Below are positions 1 through 9,275 of a DNA stretch of 64,000 nt, one piece after another. Location of the stretch: assembly GCF_037478005.1 (NCBI RefSeq), contig NZ_CP144164.1:3906001-3970000 (forward strand), read 5' to 3'. Every line of letters begins with the position of its first letter. Positions within the stretch are counted from its first letter, which is position 1. The notes below the pieces were generated by a model, which did not search any database, was not told the DNA's origin, and saw nothing but the letters and a program-made list of their open reading frames with translations. The position numbers were made by a program, and so were the translations under genes. This DNA is from Alteromonas sp. M12. Its GTDB lineage: Bacteria; Pseudomonadota; Gammaproteobacteria; Enterobacterales; Alteromonadaceae.

Positions 1-853
1 TGCTGGATATAATCATTCCTACGGCTCTTTGGACTTCAGTATGCATTCGTTGTGCATCTTCTCCACCAAGGGTGCCGCAAGACATCATTTTTTCACAAGT
101 TTGTCCAGATATACGGCTTCCGGTCCCGACTTTGGGTGCTGGAGTGTTACGCAGAATTTGCAGTTGATCGATAAAGAATTCCTGTAAGTCTTGAGGGTTA
201 ACAACAATACGCTCTATGCTATTGTCGTTACCTGGAGGAAGCGGTTGATTTAATTCGATGAGACGTTCTCTAGCGGCTTCTATTTTATAAGCGGCCTTAT
301 TGTAAAGAGCAATAGATTTATCTTGTTGATCTGCACCAAATAGTTGGCTGTCATACATCTTGCCCAATAAATAACTCGCTTTAGACATATTATGTTCAGA
401 TGCTAATTCTAGCCATTCTCTTGCTTCATCGTAATCTTTTTCCTCTATCTCACCTTCTAGATAAACGACACCGAGGACATAAGCTGCGTCATACACTTTA
501 TTTTTAGCGGCCTTTTTCAGGTAACTTATTCCCTTGCTAGGGTCGTCGTCCGTAGCACCTGAGATATACATCAATCCCGCTTTATACTGTGCGGTAGCCT
601 GATTCCATTTAGCTGCCTTCTTGTACATCCGAAGCGCTCGCGAATTATCCTTATCCGTACCGTATCCGGTGACATAAAAATTACCTAATGTCTCCATTGC
701 GCTAGGGTGACCTTTTTTTGAATACTTTTTAAATTCCTTGAAGGTTTTCACACAGTGATCTTCGCTACATTCACTAAAATCAAAGGCAATAGACAGTGGT
801 GTGACGGTTACAGTTACCACAATCAATAAAATTTTTCTGAGCTGAACAAACAT
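1..853 (-). CDS. Sel1-repeat (SLR) exported protein, 3' end beyond window
   Basis: An open frame runs from an ATG with a good ribosome site (CGGAGAG) to the window edge, giving at least 284 residues with no stop. The N-terminus (MFVQLRKILLIVVTVTVTPL) is basic then hydrophobic, like a signal peptide. Residues about 45-205 contain helical repeats of Sel1/TPR-like type, with recurring A-x-x-x-L/Y-G-x-x-Y/M-x-x-G and 'ALRMYKKAA'/'ALYNKAA'-like units. Sel1 proteins usually act as scaffolds for protein interaction in the envelope or in signalling. The partner here is unknown. The region after about residue 215 has no repeat pattern that I recognise. It lies on the same strand as the upstream acyl-CoA synthetase/GNAT gene but 200 bp away, so co-transcription is not obvious. 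The family call is secure; the function is not. Confidence 0.8.
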   Translation of the reverse strand, partial: MFVQLRKILLIVVTVTVTPLSIAFDFSECSEDHCVKTFKEFKKYSKKGHPSAMETLGNFYVTGYGTDKDNSRALRMYKKAAKWNQATAQYKAGLMYISGATDDDPSKGISYLKKAAKNKVYDAAYVLGVVYLEGEIEEKDYDEAREWLELASEHNMSKASYLLGKMYDSQLFGADQQDKSIALYNKAAYKIEAARERLIELNQPLPPGNDNSIERIVVNPQDLQEFFIDQLQILRNTPAPKVGTGSRISGQTCEKMMSCGTLGGEDAQRMHTEVQRAVGMIISS

Positions 854-1032
854 AGTTGAAACTCTCCGTGTCATAGGTTGGTTAATATTTAAAACAATAA
901 ATTATGCAACGAGTTTTTGTTAAAAAATAAATAACTTATTGATTACGTTGCTTTTACACAATATCCACTATGGACTGTTACAAAATAATTGTCACCTTTT
1001 AATTTGTTTTCAGCTTATTGCAGATAAAACAA

Positions 1033-1055
1033 TAAACTCGCGCATTGTGAGTTTA
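1033..1055 (-). terminator. hairpin at the 3' end of the acyl-CoA synthetase/GNAT gene
   Basis: The 7-bp arms TAAACTC and GAGTTTA flank a 9-nt loop. On the minus strand they are followed by TTGTTTTAT. The hairpin begins within the stop codon of the upstream gene. The stem is short and AT-rich, so termination may be weak. Confidence 0.45.
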
Positions 1056-3731
1056 CTGCTGTAGATATTTAACCACATTGAAAATACTGCGATCTTCTGG
1101 ATCACGCTTGATTTCAAATCCTAAACTTTCGCAAAAACCTAACATTCCTGTGTTTTCAGCCAAAACCATGCCCTCCATTCGCTCTAACCCCTTTGCCTTG
1201 GCACTTTCTATAAGTGCATTCATTAAGCGCACAGCGATGCCTTTACGATGCCAATCATCGGCCACCACGACAGCAAATTCACAACTTACTTTATCAATAT
1301 TGGTGATGTAGCGAGCAACGCCTATTTCACGTTCCATTTTGCCGCTGCTGATTACTGCCAGTAATGCCATTTCTAAGTCGTAATCGATCTGTGTAAAGCG
1401 CACCAACATACTTTGCGGCAGCTCTTTAATGCTTTGCATAAAACGAAAATACTTTGCAGTGGGTGACAAAGTACTCACAAATTGACGTTCTAAATTAGCA
1501 TCTTCGGGTCTAATTGGGCGGATTTCCAATAACACACCAGAGCTAAGCTCTTCTGTTTTTGCCAACTCCATTGGGTACGGATGAATTGCCATATGGTCAT
1601 AACGTCCGGTTTGCGAATGCGCTTCAATGAAAATTTTAGCATCTAAAGCAATAGCATCGTATTCATCAACCACCAACGGATTAATTTGCAATTCTTTAAT
1701 CCAAGGCAACTCACAGGCCATTTCAGATAAACGTAACAAGACATGCTCAATGGCCCCCATATTACATCCCGGAAGTTGCCTAAATGCCCCTAACATTTTG
1801 GCAATACGTGTATTGTTCATTAACTCACGGGCTAGGGTTTTATTCAGTGGTGGGATTGCCACCTCTCGGTCGCCCATAATTTCTGTTGCGATGCCACCAG
1901 CAGCAAAAGTAATTATTGGACCAAAAACAGTATCATTAGATATGCCAACCAACACTTCCCTGCTGCGTTTTTTAATGTACATGGCTTCAACTGTTACACC
2001 ACTTATTTCCGCTTCGGGGAAGTATTTGGAAACCGAATCTATAATATCGTGATAAGCATTTTTAACCGCCTCGTCGTTTGAAATACCCAATCTCACGCCA
2101 CCCACATCAGACTTATGGGAAATGGTTTTACTGTAAACCTTCATCACAACGGGATAACCGATGGTTTTAGCAATCTGGATTGCTTCGTTTATATCATGGG
2201 CCAAACTAGCATGCGTTGTAGAAATATTGTACGAATCAAGGACTGCCATTGACTCTAAATCAGTCAAGACCGTGCGCCCTTCACTCAACGCATGCTCAAT
2301 GACTGACTTAGCCGCTTCAGTATTGACCTTTTCTTCCTTTTGCAAAGGATCGGGTGCTTGCAATAAAAGACGTTGGTTACGAGTAAAATTGCGCAAATAG
2401 GAAAATGCTTCAATGGCAGCTTCTGGTGTGGTGAAGGTTGGAACTTGATTATCTTCTAAATAGGTTCTTCCTTCAGCCACCATTTCCCCGCCCATAAAAC
2501 AGCAAATAATAACTTTTGATGATTTTTTGGAGGCTTCTACAATTTCTTTGGCCACTTGCAATGGTTGCGTCATTGATTGCGGAGACAAAATAATCACTAT
2601 GCCATGCATAGTTTTATCCTTTAAACATAAGGAAAGAACTTGCTGATAACGCTCCGGCGTTGCATCACCAATAATATCGATAGGATTGTCTTTAGACCAA
2701 TTGGCTGGCAGCACTTGGTTCAATTGTTTTTCTGTATCTTCACTTAACGAAATTAAATTTAAATTTAAATCAGTTGCACGGTCAGCAGCAATAGCCCCTG
2801 GACCTCCGCCGTTGGTGATAATTGCTAAGTTTTCACCTTCTAAACGTTTGTTGGTAGACAACACTGTCGCACCAACAAAGAGATCAAAAACCCGATACCC
2901 TCTCACCGCGCCTGCTTGGCGTAACACTGCGTTAAATACGTCATCCTCTCCAGAGGTTACTCCAGTATGCATTTGCGCAGCCATGGTACCTTTATTATGT
3001 CGCCCTACTTTCAACACTAAAACCGGCTTCACCCGAGACGCACGTTTTAGCTCACTTATAAAGGAGCGGGCATGATTGATGCCTTCAATATACAAAAGAA
3101 TGCTTTTAGTTCGTGAATCGTAGGTTAGGTAATCGAGTAATTCCCCAAATTGCACGTCAGCAGCACAACCAATAGATACCACCGCAGAAAACCCCAACTT
3201 ACGGGATTTAGCCCAGTCAAGAATCGATGTACACAATGCACCAGATTGGGACACCAGTGCCAAACTACCTTGATTAATTTCGCCACTGTGAAAAGTTGCA
3301 TTAAGACCCGTTACCGGACGAGCCACGCCAAGACAATTAGGTCCAATAAGACGAATTTTGTATCGCTTAGCCGTTTGTTGTACTGCATCTTCAAGCTTTT
3401 TGCCTTCTTCATTGGCTTCTCCAAACCCAGCAGATAAGATGATCGCGGCTTTCACACCTGATTTTCCACACTCTTCCATCAATTGATTGGTAATCGAAGC
3501 GGGCGCGGCAATAATAGCCAATTCAACGGGTTTGTAGATTTCTGAAATGCTGTTGAAGCATCGTCGACCGAGGACTTCGGCATGACGAGGATTAATAAAA
3601 TAAATAGGTCCTTTGAACTCACCTGAGGTTAAATTGAGAGACACCGTCTTTCCGATCGATGATTCGCGCTCACTTGCGCCGAACAAGGCGATTGAACTGG
3701 GGGAAAAAAATGAATGTAAATAATGTTTCAT
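1053..3731 (-). CDS. Pat/PatZ-like fusion: ADP-forming acyl-CoA synthetase domains plus GNAT acetyltransferase
   Basis: At 892 aa it has the size of the enterobacterial protein lysine acetyltransferase Pat/PatZ (about 886 aa). Domain order: CoA-binding Rossmann domain (about 8-135, 'GASERESSIGKTV'), succinyl-CoA-synthetase-like domains (about 150-460, 'SQSGALCTSI' near 161), ATP-grasp-like domain (about 490-710) and a C-terminal GNAT domain (about 725-892) with acetyl-CoA loop 'RKGIAVR' at 829-835. Known Pat proteins acetylate lysines, notably on acetyl-CoA synthetase. The motif 'MHTG' puts a His at 255, where ADP-forming synthetases carry the phosphorylated His; my recollection is that enterobacterial Pat has Asn there. 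The synthetase half may therefore still be active, so the product could be an acyl-CoA ligase, an acetyltransferase or both. SD AAGAGA precedes the ATG. It diverges from a deacetylase-family gene across 69 bp. Confidence 0.88.
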   Translation of the reverse strand: MKHYLHSFFSPSSIALFGASERESSIGKTVSLNLTSGEFKGPIYFINPRHAEVLGRRCFNSISEIYKPVELAIIAAPASITNQLMEECGKSGVKAAIILSAGFGEANEEGKKLEDAVQQTAKRYKIRLIGPNCLGVARPVTGLNATFHSGEINQGSLALVSQSGALCTSILDWAKSRKLGFSAVVSIGCAADVQFGELLDYLTYDSRTKSILLYIEGINHARSFISELKRASRVKPVLVLKVGRHNKGTMAAQMHTGVTSGEDDVFNAVLRQAGAVRGYRVFDLFVGATVLSTNKRLEGENLAIITNGGGPGAIAADRATDLNLNLISLSEDTEKQLNQVLPANWSKDNPIDIIGDATPERYQQVLSLCLKDKTMHGIVIILSPQSMTQPLQVAKEIVEASKKSSKVIICCFMGGEMVAEGRTYLEDNQVPTFTTPEAAIEAFSYLRNFTRNQRLLLQAPDPLQKEEKVNTEAAKSVIEHALSEGRTVLTDLESMAVLDSYNISTTHASLAHDINEAIQIAKTIGYPVVMKVYSKTISHKSDVGGVRLGISNDEAVKNAYHDIIDSVSKYFPEAEISGVTVEAMYIKKRSREVLVGISNDTVFGPIITFAAGGIATEIMGDREVAIPPLNKTLARELMNNTRIAKMLGAFRQLPGCNMGAIEHVLLRLSEMACELPWIKELQINPLVVDEYDAIALDAKIFIEAHSQTGRYDHMAIHPYPMELAKTEELSSGVLLEIRPIRPEDANLERQFVSTLSPTAKYFRFMQSIKELPQSMLVRFTQIDYDLEMALLAVISSGKMEREIGVARYITNIDKVSCEFAVVVADDWHRKGIAVRLMNALIESAKAKGLERMEGMVLAENTGMLGFCESLGFEIKRDPEDRSIFNVVKYLQQ

Positions 3732-3800
3732 TTAAAATCTCTTAGATGTTAGCGCTTTTGTTTTGCTATCATTATCCCATACAACTTATAGGGTTATTTT

Positions 3801-4730
3801 ATGTCTTCTACGGCTTTTATTACACATCCTAATTGTTTACTCCATGAAATGGGAGATGAACATCCTGAAAGCCCAGCTCGTTTGCATGCAATCCAAGATG
3901 GCTTAATTCAATTTGGATTGGCTGACTTCATACTCAATATCCCTTCACAAAAAGTATCTAAAGATCTGTTAAAGCAAACTCACACTCCGCGCCATGTTGA
4001 ACAGATTGAACAATTTTCACCGCCAAAAGGCCAGTACTTTCCGGTAGATGATGAAACGAAAATGAATCATGCATCTTTCGAGGCTGCTTTATTTTCTGCT
4101 GGTGCAGGTATAGTTGCTATTGATGGTTTATTCAATCAAAAATTTAAAAATGCTTTTTGTGCCGTAAGACCACCAGGTCATCATGCCGAAAAAGATCAAG
4201 CCATGGGATTTTGTCTTTTCAACAATATTGCGGTTGCGGCGACCTACGCCAAAGAGCAATATAATCTTACACGCATTGCAATTTTAGACTTTGATGTACA
4301 TCATGGAAATGGCACTGAAGACATTCTGAAAAATGACCCTGCAATACTATTTTTATCTTCATACCAGTATCCGTTTTATCCTTACACCATACCTGAAAAA
4401 GCCGCTGAAAATTGCTTACATTACCCATTACCAGCCGGCACCAATTCTCAAACATTTCGACAATGTTACGCTGAACGGGTGTTGCCTGAACTACAAAAAT
4501 TTGCACCTGAACTAATTCTTATCTCCGCTGGTTTTGATGGTCATCATACCGACCCACTTGCAGATTGGGATTTGTTAGACTCGGATTATTCTTGGTTAAC
4601 TCAGCAAATCATGGACATCGCAGATACCTGTTGCGACGGAAAAATAGTTTCATTTTTAGAAGGTGGGTACAGTTTATCGGCACTTAGAACAGGTGCTATT
4701 GCACATATTAAAACGTTAATGAAGATCTGA
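3801..4730 (+). CDS. histone deacetylase family protein (class II/AcuC-like)
   Basis: A zinc-dependent deacetylase of the arginase/HDAC fold, 309 aa, with no signal peptide and so cytoplasmic. The active site is complete: tandem His in 'RPPGHHAE' (127-128), metal ligands Asp165 and His167 in 'LDFDVHHGNG', Asp246 in 'SAGFDGHH', and the transition-state Tyr290 in 'EGGYSL'. Bacterial members remove acetyl groups from proteins (AcuC acting on acetyl-CoA synthetase) or from acetylated polyamines and other small amides; sequence alone does not separate these. The head-to-head arrangement with a Pat-like acetyltransferase resembles the AcuA/AcuC logic of Bacillus and favours a protein-acetylation role (inference). 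A short AGGG ribosome site precedes the ATG. Confidence 0.9.
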   Translation: MSSTAFITHPNCLLHEMGDEHPESPARLHAIQDGLIQFGLADFILNIPSQKVSKDLLKQTHTPRHVEQIEQFSPPKGQYFPVDDETKMNHASFEAALFSAGAGIVAIDGLFNQKFKNAFCAVRPPGHHAEKDQAMGFCLFNNIAVAATYAKEQYNLTRIAILDFDVHHGNGTEDILKNDPAILFLSSYQYPFYPYTIPEKAAENCLHYPLPAGTNSQTFRQCYAERVLPELQKFAPELILISAGFDGHHTDPLADWDLLDSDYSWLTQQIMDIADTCCDGKIVSFLEGGYSLSALRTGAIAHIKTLMKI

Positions 4731-4817
4731 GGTTTACAATGCTGCAAGAGCGTTGATATTGGCAGCCAGCACAATCATCTTGTGTGGCTACCACTGGTGG
4801 GGAGAAATTTGCAGAAT

Positions 4818-5765
4818 TTATTTTTTTAGAGAGCTTATGAGGGTTTCTACTTGTTCAAAAGTAGGAGGATTACAACCTATGCTTTCAACATTTAGACCGG
4901 CAGCCACAGCACCAAACCTTAGACCATCCATCAAAGTTTCTTCAGGGGCAGAGGTGCAAAGCGCATCATTTTTTAACAGGCGCGCAAGCATGGCAGAGAA
5001 AAACGTGTCACCAGCCCCTACCGTATCACCAAACACAGCCGGCTTATGGACTGCTTGAAATAAATTGTATTGATCGGTTATTAGGTGCGATCCGCCCTCT
5101 CCCAAAGTTAAAACTACCATGCCATTTTCCATTCTATCGAGCATAGATTTAGCATGAAATTCTGGTTTACCGTAAAGGCCTTTTAGCTCTAGATCTTCAT
5201 CGCTCACCTTGACAATATCGGCGAACTCTACGAATCGCCATATCGACGCTACGTATTGGTGATGATTTTCTTCAACGCCTTTCCGGACGTTAACATCGAT
5301 ACTAATTTTCACGCCACGTGACTTCAAAGTGGTAATAACTGGAATCAACACTTCGAGCATTTCAGGCACGATTGCTAGAGAGCCGGTGTGAAAAAGGTCA
5401 AGATCATCCGGCAGCATTGACAATAGTTTTTCTGAGGTAATATCTAAATCTGCAACTGACTTTCGATACAAACGGTAGTTCGGTTTTCCATCTTCAGCTT
5501 TATACACCAAAGCAAGAGACGTATTTTTGCTTGAACGATTATTTGCAGGAACATGAATTCCTTCACTAATGACTGAACTGTGGATTTTTTCACCTAAATA
5601 ATCCGTCGATATGGGTGATAAATAAGTACAGTCAATTGCTTGTTTAACGAAGCTTCTAGCCACGTTGAACGGTGAACCACCGATGAAAGGTTGATAACTT
5701 CCATCTTGTTGCTGAATCATGTCAAACAACGCCTCACCAAATACGGCAACTTTAGGAATAGCCAT
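4818..5765 (-). CDS. fructokinase, PfkB-family carbohydrate kinase
   Basis: A ribokinase/PfkB sugar kinase of 315 aa. The N-terminal substrate signature 'GGSPFNVARSF' (29-39) and the C-terminal anion-hole/catalytic signature 'DTVGAGDTFF' (catalytic Asp253) are both intact. As the last gene of the permease/mannitol-dehydrogenase operon, it would phosphorylate the fructose released by that dehydrogenase to fructose 6-phosphate, feeding glycolysis. Other PfkB substrates, such as 2-keto-3-deoxygluconate, are possible from sequence alone, but the N-terminal motif and the neighbours favour fructose. It lies 85 bp downstream of the dehydrogenase and on the same strand. Confidence 0.87.
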   Translation of the reverse strand: MAIPKVAVFGEALFDMIQQQDGSYQPFIGGSPFNVARSFVKQAIDCTYLSPISTDYLGEKIHSSVISEGIHVPANNRSSKNTSLALVYKAEDGKPNYRLYRKSVADLDITSEKLLSMLPDDLDLFHTGSLAIVPEMLEVLIPVITTLKSRGVKISIDVNVRKGVEENHHQYVASIWRFVEFADIVKVSDEDLELKGLYGKPEFHAKSMLDRMENGMVVLTLGEGGSHLITDQYNLFQAVHKPAVFGDTVGAGDTFFSAMLARLLKNDALCTSAPEETLMDGLRFGAVAAGLNVESIGCNPPTFEQVETLISSLKK

Positions 5766-5850
5766 AGTAACTCCAAAATTCTAAAAATAAGCCAAGTCGA
5801 CTAAAGCTAGCCGACGTTATGCAAAAGTACAAATATTAACTCTAGTATCC

Positions 5851-7365
5851 CTAAGATACCGCTAACGCTGTGCTATTAATAATTGACTGCATGTGTTTTT
5901 TCACATTTGGATCGGTATAGATCGCCTTTAAGTGTTTTTTATAGACGTCCATGAAACCTTGGTTTTTGTTTAAATCTCCAAAAATTGAAGTCATTTCCAA
6001 AAACGAAGCAGGATTCACTGCATATTTAGCGGCTGCAACATGCAACTGCTGAGACATCACATCTATGATAGTGATCTCTTTGCCGTGACGATCAGTCTGT
6101 TTGTCGCTGTAATAACACCATGCAGCTAATACCAGTGCAGCGCACTGGATATCGCCTTCTTGACGCAAATTATCGTTGATAGTTGGAATTAAGAAAGTCG
6201 CCAATTTCGAAGCACTTTCAGAACAAATTCGCGTTAAATGATCTTTAATATTCGGGTTTGCAAAGCGAATTAGTAACGTTTGTTTATACTCATCTAAGTC
6301 AATTCCACTTACCGGAGGCAAAATAGGCGTGACTTCATTGTCCATAAATAATTGCAAAAACTGACGGAAAATAGGATCTTGAATACTCTCATCAATCGTC
6401 TCAAAACCATGGATTGACCCCAAAATACCAAGCACTGAATGGCCTGCATTTAACAGTCTTATTTTCATGTTTTCGTAAGGTGTCACATCGGCAACAAATT
6501 GCGCTCCAACTTTCTGCCACTGCGGTCTACCCACGCTGAACTTATCTTCAATTATCCATTGATGGAAAGGTTCGCAAGTGACTGGCCATTCATCTGATAC
6601 CCCCATTTCCGATGCCAAATAATTAATATCAGCTGGGGTTGTTACCGGAGTAATGCGATCGACCATGGCATTGGGAAACGGAACTTCTTGTTCAATCCAT
6701 TTGGCCAGCTCAAAATCAACTTTTCGGCTGTACGCCAGCAACATTTTACGGGCAACATCACCATTATGCTGAATATTGTCACAAGATTGCACCGTAAAAG
6801 GAGGTAGCCCCCTTTCCATACGCAGTTTCAATGCAGCAGTCAAAAAACCAAAAACTAAACGAGGAGCAAATGGATTCGCTAAATCATGAATTACATCAGG
6901 ATTGTCAAAATCAAACTCATTGGTCGCTGGATTAAAATTGTAACCACCTTCAGTAATCGTTAGCGAAACTATTTTGGTATCGGCATCCGCCATTTTCTGG
7001 ATGACCGAATTAGGCTCATCACATCCCATCAAGAAATCGGTCATGCAACCAATCACTTGATTTTCTATCGTGCCGTCAGGATGTTTTACAATTAGCGTGT
7101 AAAGGTAATTTTGCTGTTCAAGAATTGATTTCATTTTGCGATCAGCATCTCTTAATCCGACCCCGCAAATCCCCCAATTAAGGTCGCCCGTTTGATTCAT
7201 GTAAGCGTCGGTATAATAAGCTTCATGAGAACGGTGAAAACCACCAACACCTACATGCACAATTCCAGCTTTGACTTTTTTACGGTCGTAATTGGGCACC
7301 GAAATACCGCTAGGTAGATGGTGAAGGTTATCTTCATTTAGACGAACATTGGATTGAGTATTCAT
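5851..7365 (-). CDS. mannitol 2-dehydrogenase (long-chain polyol dehydrogenase family)
   Basis: At 504 aa it matches the long-chain mannitol dehydrogenase family (about 490 aa). It has the nucleotide-binding N-terminal motif 'GVGGFHRSHEAYY' and the catalytic K-x4-N-x2-H signature in 'KIRLLNAGHS'. The surrounding 'QWIIEDKFSVGRPQW' and 'PPVSGIDLDEYKQTLLIRF' resemble remembered Pseudomonas-type mannitol 2-dehydrogenases more closely than UxuB fructuronate reductases, the main alternative. The reaction would be D-mannitol + NAD+ to D-fructose + NADH in the cytoplasm. It is preceded by a very strong ribosome site (AAGGGGAAGG) just 13 bp after the permease stop, and followed by fructokinase, making a complete mannitol-to-fructose-6-phosphate route. 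Confidence 0.88.
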   Translation of the reverse strand: MNTQSNVRLNEDNLHHLPSGISVPNYDRKKVKAGIVHVGVGGFHRSHEAYYTDAYMNQTGDLNWGICGVGLRDADRKMKSILEQQNYLYTLIVKHPDGTIENQVIGCMTDFLMGCDEPNSVIQKMADADTKIVSLTITEGGYNFNPATNEFDFDNPDVIHDLANPFAPRLVFGFLTAALKLRMERGLPPFTVQSCDNIQHNGDVARKMLLAYSRKVDFELAKWIEQEVPFPNAMVDRITPVTTPADINYLASEMGVSDEWPVTCEPFHQWIIEDKFSVGRPQWQKVGAQFVADVTPYENMKIRLLNAGHSVLGILGSIHGFETIDESIQDPIFRQFLQLFMDNEVTPILPPVSGIDLDEYKQTLLIRFANPNIKDHLTRICSESASKLATFLIPTINDNLRQEGDIQCAALVLAAWCYYSDKQTDRHGKEITIIDVMSQQLHVAAAKYAVNPASFLEMTSIFGDLNKNQGFMDVYKKHLKAIYTDPNVKKHMQSIINSTALAVS

Positions 7366-7378
7366 TAACCTTCCCCTT

Positions 7379-9100
7379 CTACGCTTGCGTAGTTAATTGT
7401 TTTTTACGCTGCATATTCCAATATGCAGTAATGAAATAAGTAATAGTGCAGACGAAACCAACAGTTTGAAACAGATCGCGATTGGCTTCATATGCGGGTA
7501 TACCCGAACTGAAAAACATGGTTTTAATTGCAAATATAGTCGTGATTATTAGGCTACTAATGGACACCACCTGAAGAACTTTCGAAAACAATGAAGTATC
7601 AATGCGCACGTCTGGCTCCAGACTAGCCTGTTGCTCTTGGAATTCTTCTACACGTTGTTCAAACACTTCCATTTGCTGTTTCTCGTGTGGATATTCTTCC
7701 GATGCGCCGTGGTATTTTGCCAACACTATGTAACACACAGTTGTGAAAAACCAAGTTGGGATAAATAGGTAATAAAAAGACAACACATCAAGCGCATTTA
7801 ACCCAAACCCAAATGTCAGTCCAAGACCCCATGACGCAACGGCGGGCACACTGTGAGTAAGGTTTTTGAAGGTAACCCAGTAACGCGTGAAACCTATACG
7901 TGGAAAGACAAAGTGTTCCGTGAATACGATTGCGCCAACGGGCACAACTAACAGTCCGGCGTAGGTTAATAGCGGCAGCATTTTGTTAAATACAAAGGGG
8001 AAACAGGCGATGATGACGGCAACAATTCCTACAATCAAGGTCGTTTTGTTTCTAGATTGGTTTTTAAAAATAGCTTGCGCAGCAAGACCTGAGCGGTACA
8101 GGTTGGCATTTGCAGTAGTCCAACCTGCCACAATGACGATCACTAAGCCCGATAGGCCTAATGCTTGAAAAGCAACGTCACCTGGATCTAATTCAATAAT
8201 GGATTTTTTCACAATGATAGCGGTGCCTGCCCCCATTATTCCTGCAGAAATCCAAGCAATATAGTGTCCAAATAACATGCCTGCTGAGGTACACAAACCA
8301 TATGCACGTCTTTTCGCATAACGTAAAAGTGCCATATCAATCAAACCCACGTGGGTAATAGTGTTGGCCGCCCAAGAAAAACCAATCACTTCCAACAGTC
8401 CAATACCAGGTTCGCCATTCGCGTTCACACCTGTCCACACCGATAAGCTACCAATTTCCATAAAATCAGCCCAGCCGCTCAAGCTGGTATCACCTAGTAC
8501 ATGTTGAGACAGTGCAGGTAATAGAACTAGCGGGCCACACACAAACATGACAAATAACCAAGGAGCACAAATACGCGAGAAATTAGAGACCGCTGTAAAA
8601 CCATACATGGCGACTAAAACAACGATGGTTCCAACCGCTAGTACTACACACACAAACCATAAATTAGTGGGATACCAATTGAGTTGCGCCGGGATATTCA
8701 AGGCGAATCTCACGGCTGTCGCAGAAACCGTAATCATTGCTGCTGAGATAACCGTGAAAATGATGACATTGACCCAGTTATAAAGGGTCGTCATCGAATT
8801 GCCGGCTATTTTTTGCAAATAAGTGTACAAACTCAAGCGAGTTTCAATGGCGATTGGCGTAGTTATCAATGTCCAACTCAACACCGCGAGAACGTTACCG
8901 ATCAACAAGCCAAGTAAAATATCTGACATAGTAGCGCCGAGGGCTACAAATGTGGCTCCAATGACAAATTCGGTAGCGGCAACATGCTCACCAGCATATA
9001 AGCCTAAAAAATGTGTCCATCCCTTTAACTTATGTTTAGGAATAGGTAGTTGCTCTTCACCAACAGTATTCAGATTAATTTCATATTTATCAGGTGTCAT
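7379..9100 (-). CDS. NCS1-family (purine-cytosine permease-like) transporter, candidate mannitol permease
   Basis: A 573-aa inner-membrane protein with about 12 hydrophobic segments and the start of a nucleobase:cation symporter-1 protein ('GWTHFLGLYAGEHVAATEFV', then a small-residue-rich first helix). NCS1 proteins normally carry nucleobases, allantoin, hydantoins or thiamine. This one is first in an operon whose other genes degrade mannitol, and no other sugar transporter is present in that operon. Mannitol or another hexitol is therefore the most economical substrate guess (inference). It is longer than CodB-type permeases, with an extra hydrophilic loop near residues 470-500 rich in Glu and Gln before the last membrane segments. 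Two palindromes lie 120-180 bp upstream. Confidence 0.82.
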   Translation of the reverse strand: MTPDKYEINLNTVGEEQLPIPKHKLKGWTHFLGLYAGEHVAATEFVIGATFVALGATMSDILLGLLIGNVLAVLSWTLITTPIAIETRLSLYTYLQKIAGNSMTTLYNWVNVIIFTVISAAMITVSATAVRFALNIPAQLNWYPTNLWFVCVVLAVGTIVVLVAMYGFTAVSNFSRICAPWLFVMFVCGPLVLLPALSQHVLGDTSLSGWADFMEIGSLSVWTGVNANGEPGIGLLEVIGFSWAANTITHVGLIDMALLRYAKRRAYGLCTSAGMLFGHYIAWISAGIMGAGTAIIVKKSIIELDPGDVAFQALGLSGLVIVIVAGWTTANANLYRSGLAAQAIFKNQSRNKTTLIVGIVAVIIACFPFVFNKMLPLLTYAGLLVVPVGAIVFTEHFVFPRIGFTRYWVTFKNLTHSVPAVASWGLGLTFGFGLNALDVLSFYYLFIPTWFFTTVCYIVLAKYHGASEEYPHEKQQMEVFEQRVEEFQEQQASLEPDVRIDTSLFSKVLQVVSISSLIITTIFAIKTMFFSSGIPAYEANRDLFQTVGFVCTITYFITAYWNMQRKKQLTTQA

Positions 9101-9223
9101 ATTTATTACCTGTCGTTATATTGTAGTTGTGGGCTAGTCGGTCCCAATAAAAATAAATGAATCAAAATAATAGTTTTAGTACGGCATTACCATGCTATTG
9201 ATTCGCTTTTACTGATCATTTCA

Positions 9224-9241
9224 GGTTTTCTAAAGAAAACC
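9224..9241. promoter_or_regulatory. 18-bp palindrome, candidate operator of the mannitol operon
   Basis: GGTTTTCT-AA-AGAAAACC has perfect 8-bp arms and a 2-bp centre. It sits about 125 bp upstream of the permease start and 11 bp from a second palindrome. The short centre and lack of a downstream T-tract argue for a protein-binding site rather than a terminator. The cognate regulator is not in the adjacent genes. Confidence 0.5.
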
Positions 9242-9252
9242 CCATTATGCGC

Positions 9253-9275
9253 ATATGCTCATGATGTGAGCATAT
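9253..9275. promoter_or_regulatory. 23-bp inverted repeat, second candidate operator of the mannitol operon
   Basis: Perfect 9-bp arms ATATGCTCA and TGAGCATAT are separated by 5 nt (TGATG). It differs in sequence from the neighbouring palindrome, so two different regulators may bind side by side. It is not a CRP-type site, which would need TGTGA-N6-TCACA. Confidence 0.5.

Noticed and set aside
4764..4789. Imperfect hairpin (AGCCA-CACAA / TTGTG-TGGCT) between the deacetylase and fructokinase genes
   Set aside because: The stem has a bulge and no T-run follows on either strand, so I could not support a terminator.
5851..7365. Calling this gene uxuB (fructuronate reductase) to complete the uronate pathway
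   Set aside because: The same family includes UxuB, but motif details and the adjoining fructokinase favour mannitol 2-dehydrogenase, and it lies 44 kb from uxuA.
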